DNA of 64,000 nucleotides from a candidate division WOR-3 bacterium. Its GTDB lineage: Bacteria; Hydrothermota; Tepidihabitantia; SM23-42. This document shows positions 32,972 through 42,575 of this stretch, in pieces (the first letter of the stretch is position 1; each line of letters begins with the position of its first letter). The position numbers were made by a program, and so were the translations under genes. Where the stretch lies: NCBI GenBank assembly GCA_029858255.1, contig JAOUFJ010000010.1, positions 1 to 64,000 on the forward strand. Direction: 5' to 3'. Below the pieces are notes generated by a model, which worked only from the letters and a program-made list of their open reading frames with translations, searched no databases and was not told where the DNA came from.

Positions 32972-35900
32972 TTATTTCAAACTCTCCTGATATATCTTGG
33001 TTGCTTCTTGGGATGGTAGTGTTATATCCAGGTCCCTCAAAGTCTTCGTTAATATCTGGTATTGCCGCTGGACGCCTTCACTGTCTTTCAGGGCGGCAAG
33101 GCAGCGCATTACGCCGATATGTAGTGTTTCGTCATAGCGGTCAATACCCTGGGCGCGTCGGTATAGCAGCAATGCCTTTTCATGGTCCTGTTCATCGTAG
33201 CTCAAACGTGCTAATTTCTTCAGAACATTCAAGATCATCTCTCGGTAGTAGGATCTCATGCTTGAGCACCATTCCTCGGCAAGACCTTCACAGAAATCTC
33301 CACGGTAAATTTCGACGGCATGAGCGTATGACTGCATGCTTTTTTGTCGGTCAATTGCTTCCATCGCCATCGCCTCATGCACCAATTTCTCGAAAAGAGT
33401 AACATCTCGCTTGATGACAAAACGAGGAGCTAGCGTATAATGACTGTCTCGGTACATTATCGAACTGATCGACCTGGGTCTTGCTCCGAGCAACCTATCC
33501 AGCAATTTCCTGAGGGAAGATATCTCTACTTGCAGGCTTCGCACCGCCTGGTCGACTTTCTTTCGCGGCCAGCATATATCAGCGAGCATCTCTTTCGTGC
33601 ATCCTTTGGGATGATTTATGCTCAGTACAACAAAAATGGTTTTCGTACGATTCGTTCTCCAGCGAGGTGTGATCACGCTCCCACCAGCATCCCTCATCTC
33701 AAAAGGTCCGAAGTAGCGGCATTCGAAATCATAACTCCCTCTTTTTACATCGAAACGGCTCACGATATCTCGAGCTTTGTCAGTATCAATGAGTTGTATT
33801 AGATTCAGAAGAAAATCGGTCATAAATTCCTTTTCAAATGCCAGCTCGAAGAGCCTCATATCTGCACGCCCCTGCAATACCAGGTAGGTCTCGAATCCGT
33901 ACTGCTGGGCGATAACGAGACATTTCTCGAAATATTCAAGAGCCTGCGATAGATTCTTGCGTGCCAGGGACTGCTCGCTCAGCGCGTAGTAGATCGCCAT
34001 CACCTGAACTGGGTCATAGACTTTCTTACTCATTCGCAGTGCGCTCTCGAGCGACGCCTGAGCCTTGACGAATTCTCCCTGCGCGATCTCGACCCTCCCC
34101 TTCGCGATATTAAAAGCAATAACGTGCTGCGGAATTTCCTGGCTTTGTGCAAGAACCGATTCAGCAAAATCCAGCTGCTTGCGCGCGCTCCGGATATCAT
34201 TCATCTTCAGATGAGCGTCGACCAAATCCAGTGCCGCGTAAAGGTCACTGATCTTAACATCGCTCTCCCGGTTATAGTCGATGACTTCCCTGAAATGGTC
34301 AACTGCCTTCTCATAATCGCCTTGCAGAACGCTAACCCTTCCCTTCAATAGCATTAAATAACTATTCAAGTACCGTTCAGTATAATGCTGAGCGATACTT
34401 GCGGAGCGTTCGATGTAATGCAGCGCTCGTGCGACATTACCGTTGTCAATGGCGATGGACGCAATATTACGATGAGTGAAAGCCAATTCAAGAGGATATA
34501 TCTGATCATGAAATCTTGTCACGATTTTCATGAATATCCTCTCTGCCTCCTTAAACTCAGACATGTTGTAAAACAACATACCCAAACCCTGAAGGGCAAG
34601 CACTTCAAGTGAATCATCCTTCAAAATACGCGCCATCTCGAGCGCCTGCCTGAACACGTTTTGGGCTTTAGGAAACATACCCAATACCCGGTACGCAGTG
34701 CCAAGTTGCATAAGGATCATGGCCTTCTCGCGGGATCGTCTTTTGCCTGCCAGACTGTAAGCTTTCTTGGCGTAGTACAGAGACTTTGCCGTATGCATCA
34801 GACAATGACTAGCAAGGGCTTTCATGCTGTAGGCCTTTGCTATCCCTCTACGGTCGTTGCTTCTCCTCAAACGTTTCATCGCTTTGTCAACATCCTTCAA
34901 ACCCTTTTCAACCTTCATCAATTCAAAATACATGCCGGCTTTCTTAAGCCGTAGATATGGATACTTCTCGATACAAGATTCTGGAAGTTTTTCAGTGAGC
35001 TGCACGAAGTTTGTGCTTTCGCCTAATGAAGACCAGCAATCATGGTGTTTTTGGAGGATCTTAGCAGCCCGTGCGTACTGCCGTGAACTCACAAGATGAT
35101 GCACCGCCGATGAATAATCCTGCTGTCTCAGAAAATAGTCACTTGCCGCGATATGGAGTTTCTTGACCTCGGATCCTTTCCGACTATCACCCAACCGCTT
35201 GAGCAGAAATTCTTGAAACAAAGGATGATAGAGTACATTATCACCGGTACGAAGCACGAATATGTGTTCGGTCTCCAACCGACTGATTATCTGCTCAGAT
35301 CCCTGGATGCCGAGGATGCTGTCGCAAATATCATGATTCAAGTATTCCAGAATTGACGTCCGAATCAGAAAATCACGGACCGTCTTGGTTTGATTCTGAA
35401 AAACCTCCTGAGCAAAGTAATCAAACACATCCTCTCCCGAGGCGACGAATGTATTGAGTGTTTCCTTCACTTGAACTTCCGGTGTAGCACTTATCTTCTG
35501 CAGAATGAGCTGGATGACCGTGACCCATCCTTCCGAGAGTTCGGCGATCCGCATTATATCGTCATCGTTCATTTCAAGTTCATACAAATCATGCAACAGC
35601 GTCCGGGTCTCTTTGATATCGAACTGTAAGTGCTCTTTGTCGAGATGCAGTAGTTCTTGCTTTGCAAGATAATACGAGAGATATATCGGCGGTGTTGTCC
35701 TCGAGGAGATCACGAAATGTAGATTCGCCGGCAGGTGTCGCAGGATATAATTGATGATGTTGGCAATCTTGCGGTCCTTACGCAAACGGTGATAATCATC
35801 GAAAACGAAGAAAAACTCGTCTCGTACGTTCTCCACGAATTCGTTGATAAAAGTGCCGGCAACCGTGTCATTACCCCGCTTCTCAGAAAGAACGGCCTTT

Positions 35901-36196
35901 ACTCTTTGTCCGAAACGGGGTGCATGTCTCCTGACTCCAGCAATCAGGGTGTTGAAAAATGTTGAGACATCACTGTCCTGGCTATCCAGATCGTAGAATA
36001 CGCAGCGATCGTGTATTTCCTGGCAGAACTGTGCCAGGAGCGTGGTTTTTCCATAGCCTGCATCCGCGCAAATGAGGATCAATTTCTTATCGAGGTTTTG
36101 CCTGAGGATGTTGAGCAGCCGATCCCTGTGCAGTATCTTACCCTTTACTTGGGGAGTATCGAGCTTTGTTCTTACAATCAGCTCAGTATCTCTCAT
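32972..36196 (-). CDS. Giant MalT-like STAND ATPase with C-terminal winged-helix/BTAD regulator (copy 1)
   Basis: 1074 residues, the same architecture and almost the same length as its downstream neighbour. Walker A CADAGYGKTT, Walker B FFVFDDYHRL, sensor strand HFVISSR, TPR-like middle (FPKAQNVFRQALEMA, LSQALEYFEKCLVIA), winged helix (CRYFGPFEMRDAGG, CTKEMLADICWPRKKVD) and BTAD end. The two are clearly tandem duplicates but have diverged along the whole length, most in the TPR region, where a ligand would be sensed. A strong promoter ends 6 bases before its ATG, so the message is probably leaderless. Confidence 0.9.
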   Translation of the reverse strand: MRDTELIVRTKLDTPQVKGKILHRDRLLNILRQNLDKKLILICADAGYGKTTLLAQFCQEIHDRCVFYDLDSQDSDVSTFFNTLIAGVRRHAPRFGQRVKAVLSEKRGNDTVAGTFINEFVENVRDEFFFVFDDYHRLRKDRKIANIINYILRHLPANLHFVISSRTTPPIYLSYYLAKQELLHLDKEHLQFDIKETRTLLHDLYELEMNDDDIMRIAELSEGWVTVIQLILQKISATPEVQVKETLNTFVASGEDVFDYFAQEVFQNQTKTVRDFLIRTSILEYLNHDICDSILGIQGSEQIISRLETEHIFVLRTGDNVLYHPLFQEFLLKRLGDSRKGSEVKKLHIAASDYFLRQQDYSSAVHHLVSSRQYARAAKILQKHHDCWSSLGESTNFVQLTEKLPESCIEKYPYLRLKKAGMYFELMKVEKGLKDVDKAMKRLRRSNDRRGIAKAYSMKALASHCLMHTAKSLYYAKKAYSLAGKRRSREKAMILMQLGTAYRVLGMFPKAQNVFRQALEMARILKDDSLEVLALQGLGMLFYNMSEFKEAERIFMKIVTRFHDQIYPLELAFTHRNIASIAIDNGNVARALHYIERSASIAQHYTERYLNSYLMLLKGRVSVLQGDYEKAVDHFREVIDYNRESDVKISDLYAALDLVDAHLKMNDIRSARKQLDFAESVLAQSQEIPQHVIAFNIAKGRVEIAQGEFVKAQASLESALRMSKKVYDPVQVMAIYYALSEQSLARKNLSQALEYFEKCLVIAQQYGFETYLVLQGRADMRLFELAFEKEFMTDFLLNLIQLIDTDKARDIVSRFDVKRGSYDFECRYFGPFEMRDAGGSVITPRWRTNRTKTIFVVLSINHPKGCTKEMLADICWPRKKVDQAVRSLQVEISSLRKLLDRLLGARPRSISSIMYRDSHYTLAPRFVIKRDVTLFEKLVHEAMAMEAIDRQKSMQSYAHAVEIYRGDFCEGLAEEWCSSMRSYYREMILNVLKKLARLSYDEQDHEKALLLYRRAQGIDRYDETLHIGVMRCLAALKDSEGVQRQYQILTKTLRDLDITLPSQEATKIYQESLK

Positions 36197-36202
36197 AGCA
36201 TA

Positions 36203-36231
36203 ATTATATCATAACTCTCAAATTATGTCAA
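36203..36231 (-). promoter_or_regulatory. Promoter of the tandem regulators, predicted leaderless
   Basis: Minus strand TTGACA (36231-36226), 17-base spacer, TATAAT (36208-36203), then 6 bases to the ATG at 36196. Confidence 0.75.
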
Positions 36232-36319
36232 ACACTAAGAGATTCAAATCCGGCGAGAATAGTGGTGAGCACATCAAAACCCTGTGGCGGCGCATGCCGG
36301 CGTATTATGGCTATGCTAC

Positions 36320-37093
36320 TTACCTGATGAAAAATGCCTTGAAAGGGACACCGGTTACACCCGTACCCAACTCGGCTATCCGTTCGAGCTCATCGGGGAG
36401 GATGCGGACAATGGAAACATTGGGTACCGGCCGGTCGATCGAGTAAACGTGTACGCACGCTGGTTGGATCATTGAAATCCGGTCGAAATATTCATTCAAA
36501 TCCTCTTTCCCAACATTACCGGGTTTCCCATTCACAAGCACCGTCTGGATCACAACGCCAATCAGCGAATGTAGATTCGCAATGATATCGTCAAAACTCA
36601 CGTCCGGACATGGCCGGTTGATATTTTTAAAGACAAATTCGGTTCCTGCATCAAGTTTGAATACGGGCACATCGATATGAATGATACTCCTTTTGACTTC
36701 AGGAGGATTCAGCGCGGATGAGTTGGAAAGCAGCGCGATCTTCAATCCGGGTCGATATTTGTCACGCGTACGTGCTACCTCTTCCACCAATGATGCGAAT
36801 TCCGGATAAAGCGTCGGTTCACCATTTCCCGAGAATGTAAGGTAATCGAACTCCAGATGTGACATGAGTGCACTCTCCACTGCGCTGATGACATCGTCGA
36901 ACCGCGGCATATCCCTGACAAACGGTTCCACATCAAACGCATGTACCTTTGTCCAACCGTAATGGCAGTAGACGCAATTGAAACTGCATAACTTGTATCC
37001 CGTCGGCATTAAATTTATGCCGAGGCTTTTTCCCAGACGCCGTGAAGTGATCGGTCCGTACAGTATGCCATTCTGTAAAGGTAGCAGATTCAT
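36320..37093 (-). CDS. Radical SAM protein (COG0731-like)
   Basis: 257 residues. The iron-sulfur motif is CSFNCVYC (Cx3Cx2C, about residues 36-43), followed by TFSGNGEPTLYPEF (the GGE-like SAM-binding strand) and ALLSNSSAL. The N-terminus GILYGPITSRRLGKSLGINLMP is typical of COG0731 Fe-S oxidoreductases. The last 50 residues (VTGVPFKAFFIR) are short compared with Trm/wyosine relatives. The reaction is unknown. No strong Shine-Dalgarno or promoter is seen upstream. Confidence 0.85.
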   Translation of the reverse strand: MNLLPLQNGILYGPITSRRLGKSLGINLMPTGYKLCSFNCVYCHYGWTKVHAFDVEPFVRDMPRFDDVISAVESALMSHLEFDYLTFSGNGEPTLYPEFASLVEEVARTRDKYRPGLKIALLSNSSALNPPEVKRSIIHIDVPVFKLDAGTEFVFKNINRPCPDVSFDDIIANLHSLIGVVIQTVLVNGKPGNVGKEDLNEYFDRISMIQPACVHVYSIDRPVPNVSIVRILPDELERIAELGTGVTGVPFKAFFIR

Positions 37094-37164
37094 ACATCAT
37101 CCCGGACAACGATATTCGGGTTCATTCGAGTGTCTGCCATTGAACAGGTACTGTCATGAAAGGA

Positions 37165-39021
37165 TCACTCAAACTTGAAGCTGCTGTCCCTGAATATCTT
37201 CATGCAGGCATCTACAACCTGACCGTCATAAAGTACATCGCGGTATTTGTCAATTTCACCAAGAGTCTCATCAAGGCTCAGGGCAGGGCGGTAGGGACGG
37301 TGGGAAGCCATCGCCTCAACGACATCGGCAACTGCCAGGATCCTTGCCTGTAGTATTATGTCGCTCCCGTTGATGCCGTCGGGATAACCGGAGCCATCGA
37401 TACGTTCATGATGCTGCACGACGATACGATCGACCGGTTGTGCAAAATCGATCTCCTTCACGATATCATAGCCAATACTGGGGTGGGTTTTCACAAGGTC
37501 CATCTCGGTTTCGTTGAGCTTGGCAGGACGGTTTAGTATCTCTGCCGGCACATAGATCTTCCCAATATCGTGGATCAACGCCGCCATGAAGATACCATCG
37601 ACCTCCTCCTCGTCGAGTCCCATCTCGCGAGCGATCGCACACGCAAGCCGCGCCACACGCTGTTGATGACCTGCCGTGTAAGGATCACGAAGTTCGAGAA
37701 TCTTCGCCATCGTGAAAATTATGCTCGTCGAAGTTTTCTTCAAACGCTGAAAATTCAAATTTATCTCTTCATCCACTCTTTTCCGTTCGATTGCCGCTGC
37801 CACCTGTTCCGATACGAACTCGAGGATCTCCATATCCTTCCTTGTGTAAGCCGAGGGATCATTATAGTTATGCAAAACAAGTGCACCAACAACGGTATCC
37901 TTGGCCCTCAGGGGAACTCCCAGCCAAACCTTAACCGGCGTTTCGACAGCATCGATCTGACCGGCGCGTCTCATTTGTCCTATATCGCTCTCGGTGACCA
38001 GAAGCGGCCGGTTGTTGTCAATCACATAAGTAGTAAGTGTTCTGCCTGAGGGCAATGATTTGAAATCCTCTCTCTCGTCGACAAAATACGCAAGAGAGAT
38101 TTCCCTGCTTCCCTTGTTGCGCAAGGCAATATAAAAATTACGGGCGTCGATGATTGTACTCAGACTGCGCTGGATCAAATCGAAAAGCTCACGAAGGTCC
38201 CTGGCACTGTTTACTTCACGCGAAACTTTGTAGAGCACTGACTTGACCTGTTCATCTCTTTTCTGCGCCGTTATGTCATGAATGACCGTCACCACTTGAT
38301 CGACACTGTCGCCATCGAATATCGGTATCTTACGCACTTCGGAAATGAACTCCCGATTACCGACTTTCACTGTTTCCTCGGTAACCAACAACTCACCTTT
38401 CTCAAAGACCTCAGCATATTCTCTGTTCACCGTCTCGGGAAGGAAATTGAAAACATCACCGATCGTTCTGCCCACCGGTTCAAAATCGATTCCTAACTCT
38501 CTGGTTCGCGACCTCAAAGCTTCATTGACCATGACAAGACGAAGATCTTTGTCCACGACGTGGATTCCATCTCCAATTGAATTCAAGGTCGCACGATACT
38601 GAGATTCAGAAGTGTTGAAAGCCTGTTCGGCCGACAACCGCTTTGATATATCAAGCAAGGCCACGAAGTATCCTATCGATTCACCCCGTTCATCCTTTCT
38701 TATCAATGTAGACACGTTAACGGGGATTTCTTGCCCTTCCTTATTCTTTATCACACATTGATGATCATTCACGCGGCTTTTTTCCAGAGTGAGTTTTTGT
38801 ATCTGCTGGATCTTCTCCCGCTCGGTAAAGAGACCTATCAAGGTGCCGCCGATCAACTCTTCCTTTCGGTAATGCAGCATACCTTCGAGTGAGCTGCTGA
38901 CATCCAGTATCACACCAAGTGGATTCAGGTAGGCAACCGGAATGGGCAGGAACTGCCATATGTCATTTATGTACTGCTCCATGGTGAACAGGTCGTGCTC
39001 CGTGGCAGTGAATGCCCGCAT
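37165..39021 (-). CDS. PAS-PAS-GAF-HD-GYP signalling phosphodiesterase
   Basis: 618 residues from ATG 39021, 13 bases after the upstream stop; earlier ATGs would overlap that gene. Order: PAS (about 20-130: LPIPVAYLNPLGVILDVSSSL), PAS (about 145-260), GAF (about 275-410: LFDLIQRSLSTIIDARNFYI), HD-GYP (about 430-615). Catalytic motifs are complete: LIHDIGKIYVP, HHERIDGSGYP and ILAVADVVEAMASHRPYRP. HD-GYP proteins usually degrade cyclic di-GMP; no GGDEF synthase is in the window. Its neighbour upstream encodes a V4R-like sensor. A second PAS/GAF/HD-GYP protein lies at 47722-49377. Confidence 0.92.
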   Translation of the reverse strand: MRAFTATEHDLFTMEQYINDIWQFLPIPVAYLNPLGVILDVSSSLEGMLHYRKEELIGGTLIGLFTEREKIQQIQKLTLEKSRVNDHQCVIKNKEGQEIPVNVSTLIRKDERGESIGYFVALLDISKRLSAEQAFNTSESQYRATLNSIGDGIHVVDKDLRLVMVNEALRSRTRELGIDFEPVGRTIGDVFNFLPETVNREYAEVFEKGELLVTEETVKVGNREFISEVRKIPIFDGDSVDQVVTVIHDITAQKRDEQVKSVLYKVSREVNSARDLRELFDLIQRSLSTIIDARNFYIALRNKGSREISLAYFVDEREDFKSLPSGRTLTTYVIDNNRPLLVTESDIGQMRRAGQIDAVETPVKVWLGVPLRAKDTVVGALVLHNYNDPSAYTRKDMEILEFVSEQVAAAIERKRVDEEINLNFQRLKKTSTSIIFTMAKILELRDPYTAGHQQRVARLACAIAREMGLDEEEVDGIFMAALIHDIGKIYVPAEILNRPAKLNETEMDLVKTHPSIGYDIVKEIDFAQPVDRIVVQHHERIDGSGYPDGINGSDIILQARILAVADVVEAMASHRPYRPALSLDETLGEIDKYRDVLYDGQVVDACMKIFRDSSFKFE

Positions 39022-39034
39022 TTTCTTTCGGCTA

Positions 39035-39634
39035 CTATTTCTTCCAGTTGATCCGGTATTCATGAAGAGCATCACCTCTATGCACACATTTTGTTTCATA
39101 ACTCCCGAGCTGTTCATCTACAAAGCCGAACTGCAGTAATCTGCGGAAATACCCTTCGAAATAGGAACAAAGAATAGGATGAACGCGAAAATTATCCAGC
39201 TGAAAGGTCATATATCCCATATGTTCATTGATTTCACCAACTTTCATATCGCCAATACTGTAGTGCATGCGCCAGTAGCCCGGGATACTGTCAAGCGCAA
39301 CATCACGCAGGTCAGTGAATTTCATGAAAACCTTGACCATGAAAGAAAATTTCGGCGCCGTATCACCCATTTTTTTCATGTCGGATTCGTCCAGTCTGAA
39401 AACATCCCTCACGGCGCAAAGCGAAAGTACGCGCAAACTTATCGGGTACCAACCCATGTCCTTTATGTGACGGTACTCCAATGGATAACCCAGAATTCGG
39501 AATCTTTCCTCTACTCTGTGCAGACCTTCTCTGCCCTCCTGGCTCCGGATGCAAGCCGCGTCCGTGTTCAGGGCCGAACCCCGGACCTGCCCTTCGAGTT
39601 TGACGATTTCTTGAAACTCTTTTTTGGTTAGCAT
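39035..39634 (-). CDS. V4R/HNOB-like single-domain sensor (tentative)
   Basis: 199 residues with no catalytic motif. The C-terminal pattern YETKCVHRGDALHEYRINW fits the end of V4R or heme-NO-binding-like domains (usual form CxxxGdxxCxFxI), with His replacing the second Cys. FMVKVFMKFTDLRDVAL and SYFEGYFRRLL also suit that fold. Such domains bind small hydrophobic ligands or heme. It has no Shine-Dalgarno of its own; its ATG lies within the last codons of a 29-codon micro-ORF. The HD-GYP gene follows 13 bases downstream, suggesting a sensor-effector pair. Confidence 0.55.
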   Translation of the reverse strand: MLTKKEFQEIVKLEGQVRGSALNTDAACIRSQEGREGLHRVEERFRILGYPLEYRHIKDMGWYPISLRVLSLCAVRDVFRLDESDMKKMGDTAPKFSFMVKVFMKFTDLRDVALDSIPGYWRMHYSIGDMKVGEINEHMGYMTFQLDNFRVHPILCSYFEGYFRRLLQFGFVDEQLGSYETKCVHRGDALHEYRINWKK

Positions 39635-39717
39635 GTAGATTCTACATTCAATATCTCTATGATGATTGCATTCGGTACCCGCAAGGCAGTATTACAGGAC
39701 GGGACGGCAATTTGCAT
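39628..39717 (-). CDS. 29-residue micro-ORF overlapping the V4R-like gene start
   Basis: Reads MQIAVPSCNTALRVPNAIII, then an acidic stretch, and ends in Cys. GGAGGAGAGGTG lies just upstream of its ATG, and a full TTGACA-16-TATAAT promoter lies 52 bases upstream. Its TAA (39630-39628) comes just after the ATG of the next gene (39634-39632). The downstream gene lacks a ribosome site, so coupled re-initiation is likely. No family recognised. Confidence 0.55.
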   Translation of the reverse strand: MQIAVPSCNTALRVPNAIIIEILNVESTC

Positions 39718-39768
39718 GACACCTCTCCTCCGATATCCACCGGGTTTCAGCGAATCTTTTATTGTGCA

Positions 39769-39796
39769 ATTATAACTATAGCATGTGTGATGTCAA
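39769..39796 (-). promoter_or_regulatory. Promoter of the micro-ORF/V4R/HD-GYP operon
   Basis: Minus strand TTGACA (39796-39791), 16-base spacer, TATAAT (39774-39769). The leader to the micro-ORF is about 45 bases and contains GGAGG. It is back-to-back with the topA promoter. Confidence 0.75.
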
Positions 39797-39822
39797 GAAA
39801 GAGGTGGCAAATCTGACGGTTC

Positions 39823-39850
39823 TTGACGCGAAGTCGAAATGCTATATAAT
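39823..39850 (+). promoter_or_regulatory. Promoter of topA, predicted leaderless
   Basis: TTGACG 39823-39828, 16-base spacer, TATAAT 39845-39850, then 5 bases to the GTG at 39856. No Shine-Dalgarno. Confidence 0.75.
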
Positions 39851-39855
39851 AGTCC

Positions 39856-42012
39856 GTGGCGAAAAAGAGAGTTATTATCGTTGAATCACCCACTAAATCC
39901 AAGACGATCAAAGGATTTCTTGGTTCCCAATATGCATTGGTATCATCCAAGGGGCATATAAAGGACTTGCCTAAGTCAAAGTTAGGCGTCGATGTAGAGA
40001 ACAACTTCTCACCCCAGTACATCAAGATACGCGGTAAGGCCAAGATCATAAACGAGATCAAGAAGGTATGCAAGAATTCTGCGGAGATCTTCCTGGCCCC
40101 TGACCCAGACCGTGAAGGCGAAGCGATTGCACAACACCTCTATGAAATTCTGAATTCAAACGGTGCAAATGTCAAACGCGCGCTCTTCTATGAAATAACA
40201 CCAGAGCATGTCCGGCAAGCACTCGCGAACCCGACAACGATCAATCAAAACCTTGTCGATGCACATAAAGCACGGCGCATACTGGATCGTATCGTTGGCT
40301 ACTACACGAGTCCGATACTGTGGAAAATCATCAAGCGAGGATTATCGGCCGGGCGCGTGCAGAGTGTAGCGCTCCGATTAATATGCGAACGTGAAGAGGA
40401 GATCGAAAGTTTCATTCCAACCCCATACTGGACAGCCGATGCTCAGTTCGAAACACAGGATAAGGAGATTTTCAAAGCTGCCCTCTGGCGGATCGACGGT
40501 AAGCCCCGTAAGATAGAGAGCCAGGAAGAATTGAAGCGGCTGCAGGGTATATTCCAAAAAGGCACTGCATTCAACGTGACATCATTTAGAACAACCAATC
40601 CGACGAGAACGCCTCCAGCTCCTTTCATAACCTCGACTCTCGAGCAGGAAGCATCAAAGCGATTCAGCATGTCCGCGCGTAAGACGATGCACATCGCTCA
40701 AAGTCTCTACGAAGGCATCAGCTTACCCGAAGGCCGCATCGGTTTGATCACCTATATGAGAACTGACTCGACGCGCGTCAATGCCGACGCTCTCAATAAC
40801 CTGCGTGAATACATCGTCGGCAAATACGGAGAAGACTATCTGCACAAAGAAATACGAAAGTTCAAAGACCGCAAAGGAGCCCAGGCGGGACATGAAGCGA
40901 TAAGACCAACGAAAATACACCTTGATCCAGATGCGACAAAACAACACCTGACCCCGGACCAGTACAAAATATACAAACTGATATATATCCGCTACATGGC
41001 ATCTCAAATGGCCACTGCGCGCTATCACCAGAAAGAAGTGGTCCTCAGCAATGCCGGCGTCGACTTCCGTGCCGATGAACTGAGGAACATATTCCCTGGT
41101 TATCAGATACTGACCGGGGATGTTTCGGAACGAGGTGTGTTGCCAAAGGTCGCGGTCGGCGACAGGGTGACCTTGACCGAGATCGAATTCGAGGAAAAGA
41201 AGACCGAGCCCGCACCACGCTACACCGAGGCTTCCTTGATAAAGCGGCTCGAGGAGAATGGCATTGGCAGACCTTCAACCTACGCGCACATAATACAAAC
41301 ACTTTTCGAGCGCAGATATGTGCTAAAGCATGAAGGCCGGATCACCCCAACAGAACTTGGCCGGCAGGTATTCAAGATAATCATACCACGCTTCCCGAAC
41401 ATCTTCGCTGTTTCTTTCACCGCTAAGATGGAGAAGGAATTCGACCAGGTCGAAAACGGCATGAAAGCCTGGCAGAACGTGGTCCGTGAATTCTACGACC
41501 CATTCGTCGTAAAGTTGAACGATGCCCAGAAGGAAGCCGACAAGCTCAAAGAGGAAATCGTTGAGAAGACCGACAAGAAATGCCCGAAATGCGGACGCCC
41601 GATGATAATCAGATGGGGCAGGTACGGCAAGTTCCTCGCGTGCTCAGGATTTCCCGAATGCAAGCACTCGGAGAATCTCATCGAAGAAAAAAGCAACAAG
41701 AAGTGTCCTGAGTGTAACCGTGAATTGATCATGCGCCACGGAAGATTCGGCAAGTTTCTCGCCTGTTCGGGCTATCCAGAATGCCGCCACACTGAAAATG
41801 TTGCCCACGAGGTGCCATGCCGCAATTGCGGTGCCGAAATGATAATCATCTCCACTAAACGCGGCAAGATCTATAAGTGTAAGAGCTGCGATTTCACATC
41901 CTTTTATCCACCGGTCGATGAGAAATGTCCGTCCTGCGGCAAGGGTATGGTGTCGAAACGCGGCAAGAATTTTTGTCCGGATTGTCAAAAACCCGAGAAA
42001 AAGAAAAAATAA
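39856..42012 (+). CDS. topA: DNA topoisomerase I
   Basis: 718 residues, GTG start. The N-terminal Toprim domain has VIIVESPTKSKTI and DPDREGEAIA; the catalytic Tyr is in GLITYMRTDSTR (about residue 299); IGRPSTYAHII is the conserved gate segment. The C-terminus has Cys4 zinc ribbons: CPKCGRPM...CSGFPEC, CPECNREL...CSGYPEC, CRNCGAEM...CKSC, and a last CPSCGKGM...CPDC. The enzyme relaxes negative supercoils. The flavin reductase-like gene starts on the last base of its stop codon. Confidence 0.97.
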   Translation: MAKKRVIIVESPTKSKTIKGFLGSQYALVSSKGHIKDLPKSKLGVDVENNFSPQYIKIRGKAKIINEIKKVCKNSAEIFLAPDPDREGEAIAQHLYEILNSNGANVKRALFYEITPEHVRQALANPTTINQNLVDAHKARRILDRIVGYYTSPILWKIIKRGLSAGRVQSVALRLICEREEEIESFIPTPYWTADAQFETQDKEIFKAALWRIDGKPRKIESQEELKRLQGIFQKGTAFNVTSFRTTNPTRTPPAPFITSTLEQEASKRFSMSARKTMHIAQSLYEGISLPEGRIGLITYMRTDSTRVNADALNNLREYIVGKYGEDYLHKEIRKFKDRKGAQAGHEAIRPTKIHLDPDATKQHLTPDQYKIYKLIYIRYMASQMATARYHQKEVVLSNAGVDFRADELRNIFPGYQILTGDVSERGVLPKVAVGDRVTLTEIEFEEKKTEPAPRYTEASLIKRLEENGIGRPSTYAHIIQTLFERRYVLKHEGRITPTELGRQVFKIIIPRFPNIFAVSFTAKMEKEFDQVENGMKAWQNVVREFYDPFVVKLNDAQKEADKLKEEIVEKTDKKCPKCGRPMIIRWGRYGKFLACSGFPECKHSENLIEEKSNKKCPECNRELIMRHGRFGKFLACSGYPECRHTENVAHEVPCRNCGAEMIIISTKRGKIYKCKSCDFTSFYPPVDEKCPSCGKGMVSKRGKNFCPDCQKPEKKKK

Positions 42013-42557
42013 TGCTCACCACCACCACACTAGAGAAATTCTACTATATCTTTCCCCAGACAGTTGCCGTGATCGGCGTCGGGAAAAATTTGATGCCAGC
42101 TGCCTGGCATACTCCGATATCCGCAAAACCACCACTGTACGGCGTTCTCATATCGCCAAAGCGACATACGTTCGAGCTGCTACCCGGATGTAACGGTTTT
42201 ACGGTAAATTTCCTGATGCATGATCAGGCAAATCTCATTGCCGAACTCGGCAGCACATCTGGCCGCGACATCGAAAAAATAGGTCATTTCAAGATTGCGA
42301 CCAGAACTACGGAAAAGGTGGACAGCGTAATAATGTCGGCAAGCTACGGCGCGTACGAATGCGAAAAGTATGCACTCCACGAATACGGCGATCATTTTCT
42401 GCTTGTCGGGCAGATCCTGTCGATACACGTTAACAGAGACATGCTACGTGAGCAAGACCTGATCGACGAAAAGAAAGTCCGGCCAGTCCTGTATTTTGGC
42501 AAAGACCGCTACCTGACGATTGACCCAAACACCCTATCGATCCATAGAAAAGAATAA
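42012..42557 (+). CDS. Flavin reductase-like (FMN-binding split-barrel) protein
   Basis: 181 residues from ATG 42012, which shares a base with the topA stop (TAATG). FMN-binding split-barrel features: FPQTVAVIGVGKNLMPAAWHTPI near the N-terminus, VLISPKRHTFELL and FTVNFLMHD, then YGDHFLLVGQILSIHVN. Relatives are NAD(P)H flavin reductases or flavoredoxin-like electron carriers. Translation is coupled to topA, but no functional link is evident. Confidence 0.85.
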   Translation: MLTTTTLEKFYYIFPQTVAVIGVGKNLMPAAWHTPISAKPPLYGVLISPKRHTFELLPGCNGFTVNFLMHDQANLIAELGSTSGRDIEKIGHFKIATRTTEKVDSVIMSASYGAYECEKYALHEYGDHFLLVGQILSIHVNRDMLREQDLIDEKKVRPVLYFGKDRYLTIDPNTLSIHRKE

Positions 42558-42575
42558 CATTCAGGCTTTGATGTC

